Source of the DNA: a bacterium
Lineage (GTDB): Bacteria > Desulfobacterota > GWC2-55-46 > DRQE01
Direction: 5' to 3'
Length of the DNA: 20,420 nt
NCBI GenBank assembly: GCA_027017505.1
Contig: JALUQR010000197.1
Location: 1-20,420 of the forward strand
Made by a program: the position numbers and the translations under genes. Positions 15,449 through 20,420 of the stretch are shown here, one piece after another. The notes beneath the pieces are model-generated. The model saw nothing but the letters and a program-made list of their open reading frames with translations, was not told the DNA's origin and made no database searches. Position 1 is the stretch's first letter. Each line of letters begins with the position of its first letter.

Positions 15449-16924
15449 ATGAAAGTAGTTATAGCATCGTCAGAGGTCACACCCTTTGCAAAGACAGGGG
15501 GGCTTGCGGATGTCACTGGCACCCTCTCTCATGTGCTGAAGAATATGGGATGCCAGGTTATGGTGTTCCTGCCCTACTACAGGGAGGTATGGCAGAAGGG
15601 CATATCCACGGAAAAGCTCGATGTGGATGTAACAGTACCCATAGACAGAAGAATCCTTACAGTGGGCATATACCGCAGTGTAACCCCGGGGGGTGTGTCC
15701 GTATATCTTCTAAAAAGAGATGAGTATTACGATAGAACCTGTCTTTACGCCACCCCGGAGGGTGACTACTTCGATAACCTTGAGCGTTTCACCCTGTTTT
15801 CAAGGGCTGTGGTGGAGGCCCTCATGGCACTCAAAGCCATACCAGACATTATACACTGTAATGACTGGCAGACAGGGCTTATCCCTGCATACATCCAGAG
15901 CCTTTACGCACCCCACTTTAAGAAGACCGCCACGGTGTTCACCATACACAACATAGCATATCAGGGGCTCTTTCCTGCCACACTGTTCGATATTACGGGT
16001 CTTCCCGCAGAGATGTACAACATGGAGGGCATAGAGTTCTGGGGCAAGATAAACCTTCTTAAGGCAGGTATAGTGTATTCCGATGTGGTGACCACAGTTA
16101 GCGAAACCTACAGCAAGGAGATTCAGACCCCTGAATACGGCTACGGGCTTGAAGGGGTGTTGAGGAAGAGAAAGGACAGACTTTTCGGTGTGCTCAACGG
16201 GGTTGACTACTCACAGTGGAACCCGCAGACCGATAGATACATAAAGGCAAACTACAGCGAGAAAGACCTCTCAGGCAAGGCCATCTGCAAGAAGGACCTG
16301 CTTAAGGAATACCACCTTGATGTGAACCCCTCCATACCACTTATAGGCATTATATCCAGGTTTGCGGAACAGAAGGGTTTCGACATACTGAGCTCCTCCA
16401 TGGAGGAGCTTATGAAGCTTGAGCTTGCCATGGTGGTTCTTGGCACAGGAGAGAGGAGATACCAGACCCTCTTTGAGGAGCTTGCCCGCCGTTATCCAGA
16501 TAAACTCTCCGTAAAGATAGCCTTCGATGAGGCACTTGCCCACAAGCTGGAGGCGGGATGCGATTTTCTGCTCATGCCCTCACGCTACGAGCCGTGCGGA
16601 CTGAACCAGATATACAGCCTGCGATACGGCACCATACCCATAGTAAGGGCAACAGGTGGACTCGATGACACCATAAGAGACTACAGCGAGAAAAACGGCA
16701 ACGGATTCAAGTTCAGAGAATACAGCCCGCAGGCACTTGTGGAAAAGGTAAAAGAGGCAATAAGTGTCTACAAAAACAAGAAAAAATGGCGCACACTGCA
16801 GAAAAGGGCCATGAGGGAGGACTTCTCCTGGCACCAGTCTGCCAGAAAATACCTTTCCATATACAGGCTCGCCGTGGGTCTTAAAAGGGGCGAGCTCTCT
16901 TCCGCAGAGTTGCATAAAAATTAA
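15449..16924 (+). CDS. glgA: Glycogen (starch) synthase, GT5 family
   Basis: GlgA elongates alpha-1,4-glucan chains from ADP-glucose in the cytoplasm. The ADP-glucose-binding KTGGLADV motif is at residues 15-22 from the chosen start. It is followed by HCNDWQTGLIPAY and FTIHNIAYQG in the N-terminal Rossmann fold, NGVDYSQWNP at the hinge, and SRYEPCGLNQIYSLRYGT plus ATGGLDDTI in the C-terminal fold, which holds the catalytic glutamate. Length is 491 residues, near the usual 475-490. In-frame upstream starts exist at 15431 (GTG) and 15443 (ATG); I chose the ATG at 15449 because MKVVIASSEVTPFAKTGG is the canonical N-terminus. No convincing Shine-Dalgarno or promoter is visible. The gene is divergent from pcrA, and no other glycogen genes lie nearby. 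Confidence 0.95.
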   Translation: MKVVIASSEVTPFAKTGGLADVTGTLSHVLKNMGCQVMVFLPYYREVWQKGISTEKLDVDVTVPIDRRILTVGIYRSVTPGGVSVYLLKRDEYYDRTCLYATPEGDYFDNLERFTLFSRAVVEALMALKAIPDIIHCNDWQTGLIPAYIQSLYAPHFKKTATVFTIHNIAYQGLFPATLFDITGLPAEMYNMEGIEFWGKINLLKAGIVYSDVVTTVSETYSKEIQTPEYGYGLEGVLRKRKDRLFGVLNGVDYSQWNPQTDRYIKANYSEKDLSGKAICKKDLLKEYHLDVNPSIPLIGIISRFAEQKGFDILSSSMEELMKLELAMVVLGTGERRYQTLFEELARRYPDKLSVKIAFDEALAHKLEAGCDFLLMPSRYEPCGLNQIYSLRYGTIPIVRATGGLDDTIRDYSEKNGNGFKFREYSPQALVEKVKEAISVYKNKKKWRTLQKRAMREDFSWHQSARKYLSIYRLAVGLKRGELSSAELHKN

Positions 16925-17030
16925 GCACACCTGCCTTCAAAAGATACACACAGGATAAACACGCATATAAAAATACCCTTAAAACAGGGCCTCACGGTGT
17001 GGCATGACATTTGCTTTAAAAGACAGGGGC

Positions 17031-17612
17031 ATGAAGAGGGTTGTGGTTATAGAGGACAAACCCAATGAGCTGGCAGAAATCGGAGGGGTCCTTAAAGAGA
17101 GGGGTTATACTGTGGTGGCAGAATGCGGGGATGCCAGCAAGGCGGTGGAACTCTGCAAGAAAGAAAGACCTGACCTTGTTATAATGGATGCCACAACCCC
17201 TGGGGCAAGAAGTGTGCTGGCAGAAAGACTTCTCCTTAAGCAGTGCCCCTCTGCCATAGTGCTTCTTGCAGACGGCATGAGAGACGAAGAGGAACTGAGA
17301 GAGGCCATATCAGCAGGCGTTATGGCGTATCTTACAAAGCCTGTAAGAAAAGAAGAGCTCATAGGGGCTGTGGAACTTGCCATCTCAATGTTCAGGGAGT
17401 TTGAAAGACTCAGAAAGGAAAATGAAGACCTCAAAAACACCCTTGAGGCAAGAAAGCTCATAGAGAAGGCAAAGGGTCTGCTCATGGAGAAAGAGGGTAT
17501 AACAGAGGCAGAGGCATTTGCAAGGATAAGAAAGATAAGTATGGACAAGAGAAAACCCATGAAAGAGGTGGCGGAGGTGATAATACTTGCCCTTGAAAAG
17601 AAAAACAACTGA
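17031..17612 (+). CDS. Response regulator with ANTAR RNA-binding output domain
   Basis: A 193-residue two-domain protein. The receiver domain (about 1-120) has the acidic pair Glu8-Asp9, the phosphoacceptor Asp53 in LVIMDATTPG and Lys103 in LTKP. The usual switch Thr/Ser before the fifth helix appears replaced by Ala near residue 80 (LLADG), which is odd. A coiled-coil linker (about 121-150) leads to an ANTAR domain, from LEARKLIEKAKGLLM to the helical C-terminus. ANTAR proteins bind paired RNA hairpins with six-base loops and prevent transcription termination; relatives such as NasR, NasT and AmiR control nitrogen genes. No cognate histidine kinase is in the window. The frame also opens at an ATG at 17004, but MKRVVVIEDKP at 17031 is the normal receiver start. 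Its end overlaps the next gene by 26 bases. A likely RNA target lies before glnK. Confidence 0.93.
   Translation: MKRVVVIEDKPNELAEIGGVLKERGYTVVAECGDASKAVELCKKERPDLVIMDATTPGARSVLAERLLLKQCPSAIVLLADGMRDEEELREAISAGVMAYLTKPVRKEELIGAVELAISMFREFERLRKENEDLKNTLEARKLIEKAKGLLMEKEGITEAEAFARIRKISMDKRKPMKEVAEVIILALEKKNN
17573..17580 (+). promoter_or_regulatory. Strong ribosome binding site deciding the amidotransferase start
   Basis: GGAGGTGA inside the ANTAR coding sequence lies nine bases (counted from GGAGG) before the TTG at 17587. It supports that TTG as the start, with translation coupled to the upstream gene. Confidence 0.6.
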
Positions 17613-18306
17613 GGCGTTTATCATAGAACACGCACCCCACGAGACAGCAGGCACTGTAGTTAACACCCTGCGAAAATTCAATATAAAAGCCCTGCCTGTA
17701 AGGCTCTGGAAGGGGGAAAGACTGCCAGAAGATGTGGGCGCGGAAGATGTGGTTGTGAGCATGGGTGGACCGATGGGTGTGTATGAGGAGGATGAGTATC
17801 CATTTATAAAAGAGGAACTCAGGTTTCTCGAGAAGGCATGGCGCAGGGGTGTAAAGACCCTGGGTATATGCCTGGGAGCACAGCTTATGGCAAGGGCACT
17901 GGGATGCAGGGTGTACAGGGGAGACCAGAAGGAGATAGGCTGGTACGATATAGAGCTTACAGAAGAGGGCAGGCGGGATGCACTTCTTCTGGGGTTTCCC
18001 GAAAAACTAAAGGTCTTTCACTGGCACGGAGATACCTTTGAACTTCCAGAGGGCTCCACACTTCTTGCAAGAAGCAGGCTCTTTGAAAACCAGCTGGTAA
18101 GGATGGAAAGAAACTGGTATGCAGTGCAGTTTCACCTGGAGCTCACAGAGGGGATGATACTCGCATGGCTGAAACAGGAGGAAAACATCGAGGAGATAGA
18201 AGAAGAGGGACTCGATAGAAAAAAGATACTTGAGGATACAGAACTCTACAGCGATGAGCTCAAAAGATACGGCAACGCATTCTTTACAAGATTTTTAAGG
18301 CTTTAA
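17587..18306 (+). CDS. Class I glutamine amidotransferase (stand-alone, GMP-synthase-like)
   Basis: A 239-residue stand-alone GATase1 domain that would release ammonia from glutamine, or act on a glutamyl substrate. The catalytic triad is complete: Cys95 in GICLGAQLMARALG, and His183 and Glu185 in AVQFHLELT. SMGGPMGVYEED (58-69) and VFHWHGDTFELP (143-154) are typical of the GMP-synthase-like subfamily that also occurs next to nitrogen genes. No synthetase domain is fused, so the acceptor is unknown. The TTG start is supported by GGAGGTGA upstream and overlaps the ANTAR gene by 26 bases, so both are produced together. The location between an ANTAR regulator and glnK-amt suggests a role in glutamine or ammonium handling, but that is inference. 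Confidence 0.88.
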   Translation: MPLKRKTTEAFIIEHAPHETAGTVVNTLRKFNIKALPVRLWKGERLPEDVGAEDVVVSMGGPMGVYEEDEYPFIKEELRFLEKAWRRGVKTLGICLGAQLMARALGCRVYRGDQKEIGWYDIELTEEGRRDALLLGFPEKLKVFHWHGDTFELPEGSTLLARSRLFENQLVRMERNWYAVQFHLELTEGMILAWLKQEENIEEIEEEGLDRKKILEDTELYSDELKRYGNAFFTRFLRL

Positions 18307-18357
18307 GACAGGCATCAGTGCACACAAAACAACCAACAGAAAGAAAGGAGGAAGAAG

Positions 18358-19101
18358 GTGGTAAGAAAACTTACAAAGCTTGTTCTCATTGTGGTCATGT
18401 TCTTTATGGTGTCAGGGCCAGCCATGGCAGGTAGCTCTGCATCGGTGGATGTTATGAGCAATTATGTGTGGAGGGGACAGAACCTCGTAAACGACGGTAT
18501 CGTTATCCAGCCAGCGGTGGGAATCGAGAAGGATAACATAGCCATAGGGTTCTGGACGAACTACTCCACAGACTCCGGTGAGAACACGGAAACAGACTTC
18601 ACCTTGAGTTACAGTGGCTCTGTGGACAGATTGTCCTACGAGCTGGGCTACATCCACTACGGACTCATAAACTCCGCTGATACCCAGGAGATATACCTCT
18701 CTTTGAGCTACGATACCATCCTCTCACCCTACATAACCCTTTACTATGACTTTGACGAGGGTGACGGTGCCTTTGCAGTGGTGGGTGCAGGCCACAGCAT
18801 GGATGTTAGAGGCTATACGGTAAACTGCGGAGCACTGGTGGGCATCAACTTCGATGACGAGGTCATGGGTTATGACGAGGACGGTGATACCTTCACCGGG
18901 CTCTATTATGGAGAGGTAAACCTCTCTGTGGACATTCCCTGGGGTGAGATAACCATAACTCCGAAGATTGCCTACAGTTTTGCCCTGGGTGACGGAGAGG
19001 ATGCCATAAAGGCGATAAACCAGAACACCTACATGGCAACAAGCAGTGGCACCGATACGGATGTACTCTACGGAGGTGTTGGCTTCAATGTAGAGTTTTA
19101 G
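18358..19101 (+). CDS. TorF-family putative outer-membrane porin
   Basis: A 247-residue beta-barrel protein. It has a signal peptide with a basic start, a hydrophobic core and cleavage after AMA near residue 24. Then follows SASVDVMSNYVWRGQNL, the characteristic opening of the TorF (TIGR02001) porin family. Alternating hydrophobic strands follow, and the terminal residue is Phe (FNVEF), the usual signal for outer-membrane insertion. GTG is the start codon, with GGAGG six bases upstream. Members of this family are often encoded next to glnK and ammonium transporter genes, as here, so a role in passage of small nitrogen compounds is plausible though unproven. It lies 51 bases after the amidotransferase with no obvious promoter, so it probably belongs to the same transcript. 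Confidence 0.88.
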   Translation: MVRKLTKLVLIVVMFFMVSGPAMAGSSASVDVMSNYVWRGQNLVNDGIVIQPAVGIEKDNIAIGFWTNYSTDSGENTETDFTLSYSGSVDRLSYELGYIHYGLINSADTQEIYLSLSYDTILSPYITLYYDFDEGDGAFAVVGAGHSMDVRGYTVNCGALVGINFDDEVMGYDEDGDTFTGLYYGEVNLSVDIPWGEITITPKIAYSFALGDGEDAIKAINQNTYMATSSGTDTDVLYGGVGFNVEF

Positions 19102-19121
19102 TTAAGTACCAACCTCCATCC

Positions 19122-19153
19122 GAAGGGTGCGGGCAGGGATGCCCGCACCCTTC
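19122..19153 (+). terminator. Perfect 13-bp hairpin after the porin gene, hexaloop AGGGAT
   Basis: GAAGGGTGCGGGC (19122-19134) pairs perfectly with 19141-19153 around the six-base loop AGGGAT. It starts 20 bases after the porin stop. No T tract follows, so it may protect the 3' end of the mRNA or be a partial terminator rather than a full intrinsic one. The loop has A at position 1 and G at position 4, the ANTAR signature, but no second hairpin is adjacent. Confidence 0.5.
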
Positions 19154-19156
19154 CTG

Positions 19157-19583
19157 TCAACGACGATAGCACCGGTCATGTTCATGACACCAGGGCTTGC
19201 CCTCTTCTATGCGGGGATGGCAGGAAAGAAGAATGTACTTGTTACCATAAATGCACAGCTTCTTTATATTGTGTCTTATAAGTGTTCAGTGGATTCTGTG
19301 GGGATACACGCTCTCCTTTGGTGACGATGTGGGTGGATTTATAGGAGGGCTACGGTATCTGTTTCTCAACGGGTTTGGCACAGAACCAAACGGGACTATT
19401 CCACACCTGGTATTTACGGGCTTTCAGGGCATGTTTGCGGTAATAACCGTTGCCCTTATAACAGGTGGATTTGCTGAGCGGGTGAAGTTTTCTGCGGTGG
19501 TGGTCTCAAGTCTTCTGTGGGTAACACTTGTGTACAGCCCGCTCTGCCACTTACAGCACGGTGAGAGCGGATACATCTGGTAG
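19157..19583 (+). pseudogene. Broken ammonium transporter copy (amt fragment)
   Basis: Two overlapping frames together encode a stretch of ammonium transporter. The first gives VMFMTPGLALFYAGMAGKKN up to about 19247; the second, from 19251, gives MHSFFILCLISVQWILWGYT and continues to a stop at 19583. The junction at 19245-19250 has one extra base relative to the intact gene downstream (ACCATAAATGCAC against ACCATGATGCAC), a frameshift. The copy also lacks the signal peptide and a usable start, because a hairpin lies where they should be. It ends after about 140 residues in a garbled CHLQHGESGYIW, near the third or fourth membrane segment. Close similarity to the intact amt at 20070, including 18 identical consecutive bases, points to a tandem duplication followed by decay. 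The region between the porin and glnK holds nothing else besides the RNA structures listed. Confidence 0.85.
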
Positions 19584-19632
19584 CTGATACAGCGCTGTAT
19601 CGGTATACTCTGGCAGGGCAAAGGCGCCCGTC
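19583..19632 (+). promoter_or_regulatory. Candidate ANTAR-binding antiterminator (two A1/G4 hexaloop hairpins) in the glnK leader
   Basis: Hairpin P1 (19583-19604) has GATAC/GTATC plus three outer pairs, two of them G-U, around the loop AGCGCT. After seven bases, hairpin P2 (19612-19632) has GGGC/GCCC extended by three pairs across one bulged A, around the loop AAAGGC. Both loops are six bases with A at position 1 and G at position 4, the established ANTAR recognition pattern. P2 uses bases 19620-19632, which are also the 5' arm of the terminator before glnK, so the two structures exclude each other. This is the expected architecture of ANTAR antitermination. Found by eye; no covariance model was run. 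Confidence 0.7.
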
Positions 19633-19678
19633 TGTAGACAATCCTGTGCCGGATGTCTACAGGGGCGCCTTTTTATTT
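19620..19678 (+). terminator. Long intrinsic terminator in the glnK leader (attenuator)
   Basis: Bases 19620-19629 pair with 19663-19672, and 19632-19640 plus 19642-19644 pair with 19651-19662. This gives a 22-bp stem with a two-base bulge (GT), a single bulged A and a six-base loop. TTTTTATTT follows (19670-19678). It ends about 25 bases before the glnK start and just before the ribosome binding site; no promoter is recognisable between it and glnK, so transcripts reaching glnK must pass it. Confidence 0.85.
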
Positions 19679-19703
19679 ACCAATTCAGGAGGTGAAAGGG
19701 GAT

Positions 19704-20042
19704 ATGAAGAAGATAGAAGCGATAATAAAACCCTTCAAGCTCGACGATGTAAAGCGGGCGCTTCAGGATATGAACATCGAGGGTATGACAGTATCAGAGG
19801 TCAAGGGCTTCGGCAGACAGAAGGGCCACGCAGAACTCTACCGCGGGGCAGAATACATAGTGGACTTTGTGCCAAAGGTAAAGCTTGAGATAGTGGTGCC
19901 AGAGGAGAATGCACAGGCGGTTGTGGACGCCCTTATGAGCTCTGCAAGAACAGGCAAGATAGGTGACGGAAAGATATTCATCTCAACAGTGGACGAGGCA
20001 ATAAGGATAAGAACAGGAGAGAGGGGCAGAGAAGCCCTGTAA
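19704..20042 (+). CDS. glnK: P-II nitrogen regulatory protein GlnK
   Basis: A 112-residue P-II signal protein that senses ATP/ADP and 2-oxoglutarate and, in the GlnK type, blocks the ammonium channel. The start MKKIEAIIKPFKLDDVK is canonical. The T-loop contains GRQKGHAELYRGAEY with Tyr51, the site uridylylated in proteobacterial P-II proteins, and Gln39, used in 2-oxoglutarate binding. The B-loop TGKIGDGKIFI (83-93) and the C-terminal Arg101 and Arg103 are intact. AGGAGGTGA precedes the ATG at 19704 (11 bases counted from GGAGG); upstream in-frame starts lie inside the terminator and are rejected. It is followed after 27 bases by amt, the standard glnK-amt pair. Expression is probably set by the attenuator in its leader. 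Confidence 0.97.
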   Translation: MKKIEAIIKPFKLDDVKRALQDMNIEGMTVSEVKGFGRQKGHAELYRGAEYIVDFVPKVKLEIVVPEENAQAVVDALMSSARTGKIGDGKIFISTVDEAIRIRTGERGREAL

Positions 20043-20069
20043 AACCCAAACCTAAAGGAGGGATAAAGG

Positions 20070-20420
20070 ATGAAAACAAGGATACTGGTACTGCTTCTTG
20101 GAATGCTACTGCTTCCTCTATCTGCCCATGCAGAAGAAGGTGGCATAGATAAAGGGGATACCGCATGGATTCTGGTATCAACCGCACTTGTTATGCTCAT
20201 GACACCAGGGCTTGCCTTCTTCTACGGAGGCATGGTGAGAAGAAAGAATGTCCTGGGCACCATGATGCACAGCTTCTTCATACTGTGCCTTATAAGTGTG
20301 CAGTGGGTTCTGTGGGGATACACCCTTGCATTCGGGCCAGATATAGGTGGCATTGTGGGAGGCCTTGCCCACCTGGGGCTTAATGGCGTGGGACAGGAGC
20401 CAAACGGCACGATACCACAC
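20070..20420 (+). CDS. amt: Ammonium transporter Amt (3' partial)
   Basis: The frame is open to the right edge; 117 residues are visible. A signal peptide (MKTRILVLLLGMLLLPLSAHA) is followed by GDTAWILVSTALVMLMTPGL and FFYGGMVRRKNVLGTMMHSF, the hallmark first helices of bacterial Amt, and by ISVQWVLWGYTLAF. Amt proteins are trimeric inner-membrane channels that conduct ammonium and are plugged by GlnK. AAAGGAGGG sits eight bases (from GGAGG) before the ATG. This copy is intact as far as it can be seen and is the likely parent or sister of the decayed copy at 19157-19583. Confidence 0.95.
   Translation, partial: MKTRILVLLLGMLLLPLSAHAEEGGIDKGDTAWILVSTALVMLMTPGLAFFYGGMVRRKNVLGTMMHSFFILCLISVQWVLWGYTLAFGPDIGGIVGGLAHLGLNGVGQEPNGTIPH

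Noticed and set aside
16925..17030. TATAAA at 16966-16971 as the promoter of the ANTAR gene
   Set aside because: No -35-like hexamer lies at 16-18 bases; the spacing to TTCAAA is 24 bases.
17105..17608. Long open frame antisense to the ANTAR gene
   Set aside because: It is a low-complexity Ser-rich translation of the opposite strand of a well-supported gene, with no family resemblance.
19127..19324. Small separate protein starting at the GTG at 19127
   Set aside because: The GTG lies in a hairpin stem without a ribosome binding site, and the product is the out-of-frame front part of the amt remnant.
19586..19601. Perfect 16-bp palindrome GATACAGCGCTGTATC as a DNA operator
   Set aside because: It could bind a dimeric protein, but the same bases form the P1 hairpin with an A1/G4 loop next to a second such hairpin, which explains it better.
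19611..19626. Possible sigma-54 promoter (TGGCA with GG-N10-GC spacing) before glnK
   Set aside because: The -12 element lacks the usual TT before GC, and the whole site lies within the P2/terminator structure; a start there would delete the first hairpin and leave too short a leader.
1..20420. Very frequent CTTAAG hexamers across the window
   Set aside because: Most are in-frame CTT-AAG (Leu-Lys) codon pairs and reflect codon preference, not a dispersed motif.

Overview
The window looks like chromosomal DNA from a Gram-negative bacterium: it encodes an outer-membrane porin of the TorF type, two secreted periplasmic proteins and a menaquinone prenyltransferase. Codon use favours ATA for Ile and AGA/AGG for Arg. 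Proteins are rich in Glu, Lys and Arg. Both traits recall thermophilic Nitrospirota or Desulfobacterota, but I cannot fix the taxon from sequence alone. Coding density is very high; genes often overlap or are a few bases apart. I saw no rRNA, tRNA, CRISPR array or insertion sequence.

Layout. (1) 2-3776, plus strand: a tight run of an MnmA/ThiI-like sulfurtransferase (5' end outside the window), LarE, a CCA-adding-type nucleotidyltransferase and a DUF1848 protein with a radical-SAM-like cysteine motif. The theme is sulfur transfer and tRNA chemistry. (2) 3755-6370, minus strand: the replication-repair ATPase RarA and an NCS2 purine permease. (3) 6420-9648, plus strand: TldD behind a clear sigma-70-type promoter, then the pyruvate/peptide transporter CstA. 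(4) 9649-15327, minus strand: a PcrA/UvrD helicase, two secreted proteins of unknown function and MenA form an apparent operon. A small heat-shock protein follows, with its own near-consensus promoter, an overlapping inverted repeat and an intrinsic terminator. (5) 15449-16924, plus strand: glycogen synthase GlgA. (6) 17031 to the end, plus strand: a nitrogen-related cluster with an ANTAR response regulator, a class I glutamine amidotransferase, a TorF-like porin, a broken ammonium-transporter copy, the P-II protein GlnK and the start of an intact ammonium transporter.

The most interesting signal is in the roughly 120 bases before glnK. Two consecutive hairpins each present a six-base loop with A at position 1 and G at position 4, the signature recognised by ANTAR proteins. 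The second hairpin uses the same bases as the 5' arm of a long, U-tailed terminator directly upstream of the glnK ribosome binding site. This is the layout of an ANTAR antitermination switch, and an ANTAR regulator is encoded about 2 kb upstream in the same cluster. I infer that the regulator lets RNA polymerase read through into glnK-amt when nitrogen conditions require it.
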